Shown here in pieces: positions 49,088 to 56,695 of a stretch of 64,000 bases of DNA. The stretch is taken from assembly GCF_002294995.1 (NCBI RefSeq), contig NZ_NSGF01000013.1, positions 109,758 through 173,757 of the forward strand, written 5' to 3'. Under the pieces are notes generated by a model. That model saw only the letters and a list, made by a program, of their open reading frames with translations, searched no databases and was not told where the DNA came from. Made by a program: the position numbers and the translations under genes. This stretch comes from Mesorhizobium sp. WSM3860 (lineage in GTDB: Bacteria > Pseudomonadota > Alphaproteobacteria > Rhizobiales > Rhizobiaceae). The first letter of the stretch is position 1. The number at the start of each line of letters is the position of its first letter.

Positions 49088-49384
49088 AACGTCGTCTCGC
49101 TTTCGAAGCCGGCCGCGCGACTTCCTTGTTCCGGTGATTGTGGGTTCCCGTGGTATTGGATGCCCGCCATTTGCGCGGAAACGGCGGGCACCCAAACGGC
49201 GCCGATGAAGGGGACTCCATCGACGACCGCTCACAACTCGAAGCGTCCGCTTTGGTTGCCGTCGAGGGCCCAATGCGCCAGCCGCTCCGACTTCAGTCGT
49301 AGGGACCGTTCGGACTGTGGCCCCCGAGCGTAAGCGCCAGTGCGGAACGGCCGGCCGTCGCGGCATGGTCGGGCGTATGGGATT

Positions 49385-49400
49385 CACGAAATATTTCGTG
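49385..49400. promoter_or_regulatory. Perfect 16-bp palindrome abutting an EcfG-like -35
   Basis: CACGAAATATTTCGTG, a complete palindrome, ends one base before the GGAAC at 49402. Its place suggests an operator for a dimeric regulator acting on the KGG gene promoter. Confidence 0.55.
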
Positions 49401-49401
49401 G

Positions 49402-49426
49402 GGAACATCGATCGCGGGCAGCGGTT
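49402..49426 (+). promoter_or_regulatory. Candidate EcfG/RpoE2 promoter of KGG gene
   Basis: GGAAC at 49402-49406, 16-base spacer, GGTT at 49423-49426, 75 bp before the ATG. Confidence 0.65.
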
Positions 49427-49500
49427 CTCCCTACTCAAGGTGGTCAAAACCTCCCTGAATCAACCCCGAAGACCAATCCCCAACCGATGGAGCTGCAGAT

Positions 49501-49710
49501 ATGCCTAATCAAGGCGGAACTCACCAACAGCACGTCAGAGCAGGCCAGCAGAGCCACAAGAACCGCGACGATCAGCGTCGCGGCCAGCAGCAGGCCGAGG
49601 ACCGCAACATGCGTCAGCAGAATTCAGGTCAGCACAGGGGCGGCAGCGGCAACTTCGCTGAAGACCGGGAACGTGCATCGGAAGCCGGCCGCAAGGGCGG
49701 CCAGCGCTGA
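49501..49710 (+). CDS. KGG-domain stress protein
   Basis: A 69-residue, highly hydrophilic Gln/Arg/Gly-rich protein ending in FAEDRERASEAGRKGGQR, the KGG (Con-10-like) motif found in stress-induced bacterial proteins. The first 50 residues are disordered (PNQGGTHQQHVRAGQQSHKN). EcfG-like promoter and a perfect palindrome lie upstream; a 13-bp hairpin follows. Role unknown, commonly linked to desiccation and stationary phase. Confidence 0.83.
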   Translation: MPNQGGTHQQHVRAGQQSHKNRDDQRRGQQQAEDRNMRQQNSGQHRGGSGNFAEDRERASEAGRKGGQR

Positions 49711-49720
49711 GCTTAAAACA

Positions 49721-49749
49721 GGCGTCCCGCGAACCGTTCGCGGGACGCC
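49721..49749 (+). terminator. 13-bp hairpin after KGG gene
   Basis: Perfect arms GGCGTCCCGCGAA and TTCGCGGGACGCC with a 3-base loop. No U-tract follows. It separates the KGG gene from the next EcfG-like promoter 18 bp away. Confidence 0.7.
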
Positions 49750-49767
49750 GCCCAGAACATCCAATTG

Positions 49768-49792
49768 GGAACTTCTTCCCCTCCCCTTGGTT
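49768..49792 (+). promoter_or_regulatory. Candidate EcfG/RpoE2 promoter
   Basis: GGAAC at 49768-49772, 16-base spacer, GGTT at 49789-49792, 53 bp before the ATG at 49845. Confidence 0.68.
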
Positions 49793-49844
49793 CCTCCGAA
49801 ACCCCGCGGCTCGCTAGCCGGCAGGACTTTGAACGGAGGCAACA

Positions 49845-50342
49845 ATGTCCGTGCGTACACTTCACCCCGAACGTGTCGATGAGACACGCATGCAGGCCTA
49901 TTCGACCTTCGCTCCGCTGCTCATCACGGCGCTGAGCCAGAAGCTGGCGCGCTGCCAAGGCAAGAGCGAGATGGACAAGGTCGAGGCCTCCCTCATCCGC
50001 GTCATCGAAGAAGCGGACGTCGTCACGGGAGACGTCGAGGCAATGAAGGAGTTCGCGGTCGAACTCGTCGTGTCGACGATACGCAATGTGCGCGAGCATC
50101 CGGATGCCAAACAGGATGTGGAACAGATCGACGGCCGCCGCACCCAAGGGCGGTCGGAGAATCCGGACACGTTGGAAGAACAATTGCAGTCCGGCCTGGA
50201 GGATAGTTTCCCGGCGAGCGACCCGCCGGCGGTCGTCTCCACCGCCATCAGCGGTGGCGCGAAGGATATCGTCGGCACTGACGAAGTACTGCGCCGCAAG
50301 AAGGAAGCTGCCGAGCGCGGGCACGAAAACGAGAAGGCGTAG
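49845..50342 (+). CDS. Rhizobial stress-region protein, unknown
   Basis: A 165-residue soluble protein. The N-terminal part (about 15-85) is helical (FAPLLITALSQKLARCQGKS; VEASLIRVIEEADVVTGDVE; MKEFAVELVVSTIRNVREHP). The C-terminal part contains LEEQLQSGLEDSFPASDPPA, a short motif I know from several small rhizobial proteins. AACGGAGG lies before the ATG. EcfG-like promoter upstream. No function recognised. Confidence 0.77.
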   Translation: MSVRTLHPERVDETRMQAYSTFAPLLITALSQKLARCQGKSEMDKVEASLIRVIEEADVVTGDVEAMKEFAVELVVSTIRNVREHPDAKQDVEQIDGRRTQGRSENPDTLEEQLQSGLEDSFPASDPPAVVSTAISGGAKDIVGTDEVLRRKKEAAERGHENEKA

Positions 50343-50411
50343 CCTCAGCCCCGCACGACCGCAGCCGCCCATTCAGGCGCCCTGCCTCATGACGGTCACC
50401 AGCTCGGCGAA

Positions 50412-50436
50412 GGAACCAGTCCTTTCGCCGAGGGTT
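50412..50436 (+). promoter_or_regulatory. Candidate EcfG/RpoE2 promoter
   Basis: GGAAC at 50412-50416, 16-base spacer, GGTT at 50433-50436, 22 bp before the ATG at 50458. Confidence 0.65.
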
Positions 50437-50457
50437 GGTTATCGGAAGGAGAAAACG

Positions 50458-50670
50458 ATGGATAAGAGCAAACTTCCACATCGCCCAGGCGCTGGCCGAG
50501 CGCCGCAAGACGGCAGGCTGCCGACCAAGGGCGGCGACGACCCGGACGTGCGGTTCCTGGCCGAGAACAGCGACCTTTCACCGAAGCAGGCGCTCGAGTT
50601 GATCCGCGAGCACGGCCATGACCGCAACAAGCTGCTTGAAATCGCACGAACCATGAAGGCCGAGGGCTGA
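50458..50670 (+). CDS. DUF3606-like small protein
   Basis: A 70-residue protein: DKSKLPHRPGAGRAPQDGRL then VRFLAENSDLSPKQALELIR and EHGHDRNKLLEIARTM. The C-terminal SPKQALELI...GHDRNKLLE is a good DUF3606 pattern. CGGAAGGAGAA precedes the ATG. First of three co-oriented small genes (50458, 50696, 50930) behind one EcfG-like promoter. Confidence 0.8.
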   Translation: MDKSKLPHRPGAGRAPQDGRLPTKGGDDPDVRFLAENSDLSPKQALELIREHGHDRNKLLEIARTMKAEG

Positions 50671-50695
50671 CCGGCTCTCTGAAAGCGAGGCAACG

Positions 50696-50896
50696 ATGAG
50701 CAACTCACCCCGTACCGGACGTCCAGGCACATCCGATCAGTGGCCACGTTGGGAAGGTCCGAAAGCCAATCGGCCGAGAGGCTATCTGCCAGCCAAGGAC
50801 GATCCCGACGAGGATCGCGACGCGGCCGGCGAGAACAACCAGGACCCCGAGCGGTCCGATCTCGGCGACGCGGTCAAAACGAAGAAGGAGCCGTAG
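50696..50896 (+). CDS. Small acidic disordered protein
   Basis: A 66-residue hydrophilic protein (SNSPRTGRPGTSDQWPRWEG; KANRPRGYLPAKDDPDEDRD; NNQDPERSDLGDAVKTKKEP). No hydrophobic core, so probably disordered. GCGAGG lies nine bases before the ATG. It follows the DUF3606-like gene by 25 bp and precedes the basic protein by 33 bp. Function unknown. Confidence 0.68.
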   Translation: MSNSPRTGRPGTSDQWPRWEGPKANRPRGYLPAKDDPDEDRDAAGENNQDPERSDLGDAVKTKKEP

Positions 50897-50929
50897 GGCG
50901 GCTCCTCTCAGCGCAACAGGAGAAGAAAA

Positions 50930-51250
50930 ATGCCACGCGGAGATAAATCGAAATACACCGACAAGCAGGAGCGCAAGGCCGACCATATCGCCGAGGGCTA
51001 CGAAAAGCGCGGCGTCTCCGAGAAGGAAGCCGAACGGAGGGCCTGGGCGACCGTCAACAAGGACGATGGCGGCGGCAAGAAGGCGGGCGGCTCGGGCCGT
51101 GGCAAGCACACCGGCCATCCGGCGGCGCACAAGGGCGGCAAGGCCGGCGGCAAAGCATCAAGCTCGCGCTCGGCGGCCGAGCGTTCCGCGTCCGCCAAGA
51201 AAGCGGCGGCGACGCGCAAACGCAATGCGGAGCACCACGCGCATCATTAG
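50930..51250 (+). CDS. Lys/Ala-rich basic protein, plasmid-stabilisation-like
   Basis: A 106-residue protein. The N-terminal part (PRGDKSKYTDKQERKADHIA; EGYEKRGVSEKEAERRAWAT) is a helical domain annotated in rhizobia as plasmid stabilisation protein. The C-terminal half is a histone-H1-like Lys/Gly/Ala/Ser tail ending in HHAHH. CAGGAGAAG lies before the ATG. Possibly a DNA-binding stress protein; plasmid maintenance is a label, not a demonstrated role here. Confidence 0.78.
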   Translation: MPRGDKSKYTDKQERKADHIAEGYEKRGVSEKEAERRAWATVNKDDGGGKKAGGSGRGKHTGHPAAHKGGKAGGKASSSRSAAERSASAKKAAATRKRNAEHHAHH

Positions 51251-51258
51251 GCGCGCGT

Positions 51259-51413
51259 TTGCCTTCTCCTTGCGGGAGACAGGTGGATAGGCGCAGCGTA
51301 GAGACGGATGAGGACGAAACGAGGCGCTAGTAAATTGGCGCCGCAGCGACCCTTCCAACAGCATCCGGACGCTTCGAGGCCACCTTCTCCCTAGGCATAA
51401 AGGGAAGATCTAA
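51259..51413. repeat. RIME-like repeat
   Basis: About 155 bp with facing ends CCTTCTCCTTGCGGGAGA and CACCTTCTCCCTAGGCATAA, between convergent genes. Decayed copy of the repeat family seen at 24008, 35139 and 63795. Confidence 0.5.
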
Positions 51414-51868
51414 AGCGGCATCTCCGAAGTCTGCTTGATCGTCTGGCTGGGAACGTCGGTCTTGACGTTCTGCACCCCCCTGATGCGGCTTAGGTGCTCC
51501 GACTGGAAACGGCGATAGTCCTCGATGCCCGCCGCCACAACCCGGACCATAGCGTCGCAGTCGCCCAGCATCAGATAGCATTCCAGCACCTCGGGCAGCT
51601 TGGCCACCTCCCTGGCGAAATGCTCGATCGTGTCCTCGTCCTGCTGCTTCAGCCAGATGCGGGTGAAGAAGGTATGACCACGACCGATCTTGGCCGGGTT
51701 GAGGACTGCGACATAGCGGTCGATGACACCCGCCTCCTCCAGCAATTTTACGCGCCTGAGACAGGGTGACGGCGACAGGCCGACCTCTCTCGCAAGATCG
51801 TTATTGGCCATGCGCCCGTCGCGCTGCAGGGCGCGCAGGATCCGCTTGTCGATCTCATCCAGCTTCAT
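51410..51868 (-). CDS. Lrp/AsnC-family regulator divergent from azlCD
   Basis: A 152-residue Lrp-type regulator: HTH LDEIDKRILRALQRDGRMAN then DLAREVGLSPSPCLRRVKLL, and ligand-binding half ECYLMLGDCDAMVRVVAAGI. ATG 51868 gives standard length. Placed head to head with azlC, with a perfect inverted repeat between them; probably an amino-acid-responsive regulator of the exporter and of itself. Confidence 0.93.
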   Translation of the reverse strand: MKLDEIDKRILRALQRDGRMANNDLAREVGLSPSPCLRRVKLLEEAGVIDRYVAVLNPAKIGRGHTFFTRIWLKQQDEDTIEHFAREVAKLPEVLECYLMLGDCDAMVRVVAAGIEDYRRFQSEHLSRIRGVQNVKTDVPSQTIKQTSEMPL

Positions 51869-51935
51869 GGCGTCTGATTCCACTTTTGCCTGAGTTCTCG
51901 CAATCCAATGCCAAACTCTTGCAAAAACGGCGCAT

Positions 51936-51956
51936 CTTCGCAACCCGATTGCGAAG
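51936..51956. promoter_or_regulatory. Probable Lrp-type operator
   Basis: CTTCGCAA-CCCGA-TTGCGAAG, perfect 8-bp arms with a 5-base spacer, about 70 bp from the regulator start and 85 bp from azlC. A further TTGC half-site lies at about 51919. Confidence 0.62.
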
Positions 51957-52039
51957 CGTTTCGGCTATGGTGGCCAGAGATAACCGACCATCAAACGACC
52001 GGAGAAGGGCCGCCCCGCAAGGCTGGCCGAAGAAGAGCC

Positions 52040-52780
52040 ATGAGCGTTTCCGAAATAACCCTGGGCCACCCTGCCGCCGAAGCGCGCGGCGCCGAATTCC
52101 GGCGGGGCGCCGCCGCCTCGACGCCGGTGCTGCTTGGCATTGTGCCCTATGCACTCGTGCTGGGCGCGCAGGCGGCGCAGAAGGGCTTGAGCGTCGTCGA
52201 GGTGCCGTTGATGACGGGCCTCAACTTCGCCGGCGGCTCCGAATTTGCCGCCATCCAGCTCTGGACCTCGCCGCCGCATGTCCTGTTGATCGCCGCCATC
52301 ACATTGCTGGTCAACAGCCGGCATTTCCTGATGGGCGCGGCACTTGCGCCGTTCCTGCGCCACCTGCCCAAGCGCAAGGTGTTCCCCGCGCTGTTCTTGA
52401 TGTGCGACGAGAGCTGGGCGCTCGGGCTCGCCGACGCGAAGCGCCGCGCGGCCAGCGGGCTGCGGCCAGCCTTCAGCCTCGCCTATTATGCGGGAACTGC
52501 CCTTCCCTTCTATCTTGCCTGGGTGATTTTCACGACCTGCGGAGCGGCGCTCGGACCGGTGCTTGGCAACGTCGAGCGCTACGGCTTCGCCATGGCCTTC
52601 CCGGCTGTGTTCCTGGTGCTGCTGCGCGGCATGTGGAAGGGCTTTGCCGCGGCGCGCCCCTGGCTTGTCAGCCTGGTGGTGGCGGCGGCAACTTATCTCG
52701 TCGTTCCCGGCGCCTGGTATGTGGCGGCAGGCGCGCTGTCCGGGTTGGTGTCCGCCTGGCTCCTGGCAGGTGAGAAATGA
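52040..52780 (+). CDS. azlC: AzlC-family branched-chain amino-acid exporter subunit
   Basis: A 246-residue membrane protein with about six helices. Family features: FRRGAAASTPVLLGIVPYAL at the start, GGSEFAAIQLW, and LVNSRHFLMGAALAPFLRHL in the middle. AzlC with AzlD exports branched-chain amino acids and analogues such as azaleucine. GAAGAAG precedes ATG 52040. Overlaps azlD by four bases. Probably controlled by the divergent Lrp regulator. Confidence 0.92.
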   Translation: MSVSEITLGHPAAEARGAEFRRGAAASTPVLLGIVPYALVLGAQAAQKGLSVVEVPLMTGLNFAGGSEFAAIQLWTSPPHVLLIAAITLLVNSRHFLMGAALAPFLRHLPKRKVFPALFLMCDESWALGLADAKRRAASGLRPAFSLAYYAGTALPFYLAWVIFTTCGAALGPVLGNVERYGFAMAFPAVFLVLLRGMWKGFAAARPWLVSLVVAAATYLVVPGAWYVAAGALSGLVSAWLLAGEK

Positions 52781-53076
52781 TCGAGCCCTGGACCGTCCTT
52801 GCCATCCTCGCCATGGCCGGCGTCACCTATTTGACGCGGATCGGCGGCTATGTCGTGCTCAGGAACCGCACGCTCAGTCCACGCGCCACCGCCGTGATGG
52901 AAGCCGCGCCCGGCTGCGTGCTGATCTCGGTGATCGCGCCCGACTTCGTGTCGAAGAATCCGGCCGATCTGGCGGCGCTCGCCATCACATTGCTTGCGGC
53001 GACAAGACTGTCGATGCTGCCGACGGTGGTCATCGGCGTGACTTCGGCGGGGGCATTGCGGTGGCTGATGGGGTAA
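52777..53076 (+). CDS. azlD: AzlD-family exporter subunit
   Basis: A 99-residue membrane protein with about four helices (AILAMAGVTYLTRIGGYVVL; EAAPGCVLISVIAPDFVS; LAITLLAATRLSMLPTVVIG), the AzlD pattern with TYLTRIGG near the start. Starts inside the azlC stop (ATGA), so the two subunits are made together. A RIME-like fragment follows its stop. Confidence 0.91.
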   Translation: MIEPWTVLAILAMAGVTYLTRIGGYVVLRNRTLSPRATAVMEAAPGCVLISVIAPDFVSKNPADLAALAITLLAATRLSMLPTVVIGVTSAGALRWLMG

Positions 53077-53084
53077 GTAAAAGC

Positions 53085-53195
53085 CGGCGGCCGCCCACTG
53101 CCCTGCCGGGCATCTCCCCCAACAAGGAGGAGACTGGCTCTACACGTATCGAGCGAAATGCCGAGCTGATCCAGGCCGAGGTGCTTTTCGATCTC
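53085..53195. repeat. RIME-like fragment
   Basis: About 110 bp beginning CCGGCGGCCGCCCACTGCCC with CATCTCCCCCAACAAGGAGG, resembling the left half of the repeat at 27471 and 63795. No gene lies between azlD and the GGDEF/EAL gene. Confidence 0.45.
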
Positions 53196-53232
53196 GGCAA
53201 TCGCGGAGGGTGCTCGCAATTCTAGCAGCCGC

Positions 53233-55338
53233 CTATTTTGCGACACCCACCCGGGCTTGTGGCTTCTCAACCGCGGCCCGCGCCACGATCGCCTCAAGCG
53301 GCTCTGGCCGGTGGAGGAAATAGCCTTGGCCATAGGCGACGCCCATGCCGATGAGGATTTCCAGCGCGCTTTTCCCCTCGACCTTCTCGGCCACGACGGC
53401 GCAGCCCATCGAGCGGGCGATGCCGGCGATCGCCGAGACGATCTCGCGGTCGAAGCGGCTGTCGCCAATGTGCTGGACGAAGGAGCCGTCGATCTTGATC
53501 GCATCGATGGGAAAGCGCCGCAGATATTCGAACGAGCTCATGCCGGCGCCGAAATCGTCGAGGCTGACACGGCAATGGCGCAGCCTTGCCCGGCGCACGA
53601 ATTCCTCCGCCGCATCGAAATTGGTGACAGCCGCGGTCTCGGTGATCTCGAAGCCGATCGCAGACGGCGGCGCGCCGCTTTCTGCGATCGCCGCGTCGAC
53701 GAAATCCCAAAGCTGCGGATCGGAGAGCGTCTGCGCCGACAAGTTGAAGCCGAGCGAGACGCCGCCGGAGAGCATCGCCTTGCCGTGACGCGACAGCGCC
53801 GTGCGGATGATCCAGCGGTCGAGCCGGGCGGCAAGGCCGAAGCGTTCGGCCACCGGCATGAACTCGCCCGGCAGGATCAGCTTGCCGTTGCGCGCCTCGA
53901 GCCGCGCCAGCACCTCGACCTGGCGGCTTTCTTCCCAGGACCTGCCCAGGCGATGGATCTCCTGGCCGAACAGCTGCAACCGGCTGTCGTCCATGGCATC
54001 GACCAGATCGGCTGCAAGCCGCGCGGCGTTGAGGCCGCCGGCTCCGGAAGCTGTTTCGGCCGAGAACACCACGAAGCGGTCGCGCCCGCCGGCTTTGGCG
54101 GCGTAGCAGGCATCATCGGCGCAGGCGAGCGCATCGGTTACCGTCGTGCGGGGATCGCGCACGAAGGCGACGCCGATGCTGGCGGCGAGCCTGCGCGACG
54201 ACACAGCGGAGCCGAGATCGGCGTCGCGCACGGCGGCGAGCACGGCACGCGCCAGCCGCTCGGCGCAGGCGTCGCCGCAGTTCGGCACCAGCAGCGCGAA
54301 TTCGTCGCCGCCGAGGCGCGCGGCGTGCGCCGAAGGCGGCAGGCTGGCGCGGATGCCGGCGGCGACGCTCTTCAGCGCGATATCGCCCGCAGCATGGCCG
54401 GCATAGTCGTTCAGCGCCTTGAAGTAGTCGAGGTCGACATAGAAGACGGCAAGCGGTAGCCGGTCCGCCCCGCCGATGTTTTCGGCGAGCAGCCGGTCGA
54501 AGGCCGAGCGGTTCCACAGCCCGGTCAGCGCATCGTGATGGGCGGCGTAAGCGAGCTCCTCGGCGCGCTTCATCTCGTCGGTGATGTCGCGCACCGTGCC
54601 GAGGATCTGGCCGGCCGAGCCGGCGTCGGCGATGGAACGCACCAGCGACTCGACATGGCGGACCACGCCGTCGCGCCGGACGATACGGTATTGCGTGGCG
54701 GTAACGCTTTTCGAGCCCGGCGGCGGCAGATGGGCGCGTTCGGTGGCCTCCTTGTCGTCCGGGTGGAGATAGGTGTGCCAGAGATCGGCCGTCACTTCGT
54801 CGGTATCGCTGACCAGGCCGAAGATCTCCCTGGTGCGCGGGTCCCAATAGCTCTTGTTGGTGCCGATGTCGTAGTGCCAGATGCCGGTGCCGCTGGCGGC
54901 GAGCGCGAGCCGTAAGCGGACATTGACCTGCTCAAGCGCGGCCTCGGCCTCCTTCTGCCTGGTGATGTCGGTCTGCACGCCCATCAGGCGCAGCGGCTTG
55001 CCCTCGGTATCGCGCCCAACGATGCCGCCGCGGTCGAGCACCCAGACCCAGTGGCCGTCCTTGTGCTTCAGCCGCAGTTCCGTCTCGATGGATTCGGTGT
55101 GACCGGCGATATGGCGGTCGCCGCTCGCCAGCGCCCGCTCGCGGTCTTCGGGATGGGTGAGCTTCAGCCAGAGATCGGAGGCGTCGGTGAGCTCGCCCTC
55201 GGCATAACCCAGCATCCTCCACCAGGTCGGCGAATAGTAGCAATCGCCGGTCGCGAGGTTCCAGTCCCACAGGCCGAGCTGGGCGCGATCGAGCGCCAGC
55301 GCCCAGAATTCGCCGTTGCGTTTGTTGTCGTCCGCCAT
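53233..55338 (-). CDS. PAS-PAS-GGDEF-EAL cyclic-di-GMP protein
   Basis: A 701-residue cytosolic protein. Two PAS domains (about 10-130 and 135-260) are followed by a GGDEF domain with intact active site RLGGDEFALL (about residue 350) and an EAL-type domain (about 440-690). There the motif reads EVL rather than EAL, with downstream FEITE, LDDFGAGMSSFEYL, IKIDGSF and AEKVEGKSALEIL. Most acidic ligands of EAL enzymes appear kept, while consensus GVET reads KVEG. A cyclase is likely; phosphodiesterase activity is less certain. ATG 55338 chosen; TTG 55368 is possible. Confidence 0.91.
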   Translation of the reverse strand: MADDNKRNGEFWALALDRAQLGLWDWNLATGDCYYSPTWWRMLGYAEGELTDASDLWLKLTHPEDRERALASGDRHIAGHTESIETELRLKHKDGHWVWVLDRGGIVGRDTEGKPLRLMGVQTDITRQKEAEAALEQVNVRLRLALAASGTGIWHYDIGTNKSYWDPRTREIFGLVSDTDEVTADLWHTYLHPDDKEATERAHLPPPGSKSVTATQYRIVRRDGVVRHVESLVRSIADAGSAGQILGTVRDITDEMKRAEELAYAAHHDALTGLWNRSAFDRLLAENIGGADRLPLAVFYVDLDYFKALNDYAGHAAGDIALKSVAAGIRASLPPSAHAARLGGDEFALLVPNCGDACAERLARAVLAAVRDADLGSAVSSRRLAASIGVAFVRDPRTTVTDALACADDACYAAKAGGRDRFVVFSAETASGAGGLNAARLAADLVDAMDDSRLQLFGQEIHRLGRSWEESRQVEVLARLEARNGKLILPGEFMPVAERFGLAARLDRWIIRTALSRHGKAMLSGGVSLGFNLSAQTLSDPQLWDFVDAAIAESGAPPSAIGFEITETAAVTNFDAAEEFVRRARLRHCRVSLDDFGAGMSSFEYLRRFPIDAIKIDGSFVQHIGDSRFDREIVSAIAGIARSMGCAVVAEKVEGKSALEILIGMGVAYGQGYFLHRPEPLEAIVARAAVEKPQARVGVAK

Positions 55339-55442
55339 GCCCTGGTTTTCTTCCACCCCGTCGGACAATTCTGCACGAAACGAGAGAAGAAAGGGTTACT
55401 GGGGTGAAGCTGCTCCGCCGCTTTTGCCAATCGCAGACGCCC

Positions 55443-56600
55443 TCACCCCGCCGCCAGCCTTCGCCTCACCACCGCCGCGTGGAAACGCGCGCCATGCAGC
55501 AGGCCTTCGTCGTTGAAATCGTAGGCCGGGTTGTGCAGCGGGGCGGAGTTGCCGTTGCCGAGGAAGACGAAACAGCCGGGCACTTCGGTGAGGAAGCGGG
55601 CGAAATCCTCCGAGGCGGTCATCGGCTCGGCCGCGATGCCGACGGCATCGTCGGCCAGCACCGTGCGGGCCGCAGCAAGGGCCTCATCCACCAGCGCCGC
55701 GTCGTTGATCAAGGGCACGAACTCGCGCGTGTAAGTGACTTCAGCCGCTACGTTATAGGCCTGCGCCGTGCCTTCGGCGATGCGGCGCATCTCCTTCTCG
55801 ATCGCCGCGCTCACCTCGGGCCGGAAACTGCGGCAGTCGCCGAGGATGCGGGCGAGGCCGGGCAGCGCGTTGCGAGTGCCGTCGGTGATGAGCTCGGTGA
55901 CCGAGACGACCCCGATATCGACGGGGCTCAAGCGCCGCGAGACGATGGTCTGCAAGTTGACGACCAGCGCGCAGGCGGCAACCAGCGTCTCGCGAGCGGC
56001 ATGCGGCCGAGCGGCGTGACCGCCGAGACCTTTCAGCACGATCTCGAAATTGTCCTCGGCCGACATCACCGGACCGCGCCGGGTCTCGAAACGGCCGATG
56101 GGCAGGCCCGGCATGTTGTGCAGCCCGAAGATCTCCTCGAAGGGGAAGCGCTCGAGCAGGCCATCCTCGATCATCGCAAGCGCGCCCCTGCCCCATTCCT
56201 CGGCCGGCTGGAAGATGAACCGCACCGCGCCGTCGAAGCCGCCCTCTTCGGCAAGCAGCTTCGCCGCGCCGAGCAGCATGGCGGTGTGGCCGTCATGGCC
56301 GCAGGCATGCATGGTGCCGGGGGTCTGCGAGCGCCAGGCTCGCGTCCCTTGCTCGGCGATGCGCAGCGCATCCATGTCGGCGCGCAGCGCAATCGCGCGA
56401 TCGCCGCTGCCCCTGGTCAGCGTGCCGACGACGCCGGTGCCGCCGATGCCTTCCGCGACCTCCAGCCCGAACGCGCGAAGCTTCTCCGCCACGAAAGCCG
56501 CGGTGCGCTTTTCCTCGAAGCCGAATTCCGGGTGGGCGTGGAGGTCGCGCCGCCAGGCCGTCATCTCGCGATGCAGCTGCTGCTGGTCGAGTTCAGCCAT
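55443..56600 (-). CDS. M20-family amidohydrolase (hippurate/N-acyl-amino-acid type)
   Basis: A 385-residue metallo-amidohydrolase. It shows RRDLHAHPEFGFEEKRTA, ALRADMDALRIAEQ, the metal motif MHACGHDGHTAMLLGAAKLL, FIFQPAEEWGRGALAMIEDG and a C-terminal ASEDFARFLTEVPG. All metal ligands (Cys/His, His, Glu-Glu, His) seem present. It releases amino acids from acyl or similar conjugates in the cytoplasm. GGAAGAG lies before the ATG. Downstream of a dpaL paralogue on the same strand (95 bp), suggesting one catabolic operon. Confidence 0.93.
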   Translation of the reverse strand: MAELDQQQLHREMTAWRRDLHAHPEFGFEEKRTAAFVAEKLRAFGLEVAEGIGGTGVVGTLTRGSGDRAIALRADMDALRIAEQGTRAWRSQTPGTMHACGHDGHTAMLLGAAKLLAEEGGFDGAVRFIFQPAEEWGRGALAMIEDGLLERFPFEEIFGLHNMPGLPIGRFETRRGPVMSAEDNFEIVLKGLGGHAARPHAARETLVAACALVVNLQTIVSRRLSPVDIGVVSVTELITDGTRNALPGLARILGDCRSFRPEVSAAIEKEMRRIAEGTAQAYNVAAEVTYTREFVPLINDAALVDEALAAARTVLADDAVGIAAEPMTASEDFARFLTEVPGCFVFLGNGNSAPLHNPAYDFNDEGLLHGARFHAAVVRRRLAAG

Positions 56601-56695
56601 CTTCTCTTCCCCAACGCTCGTTCCAGGCAAGTTTTCCCGGAATTGCGCTTCGTTTCCACCGATTCCCGAGGGAAGACCGTTTTCCTGAAAATCCT

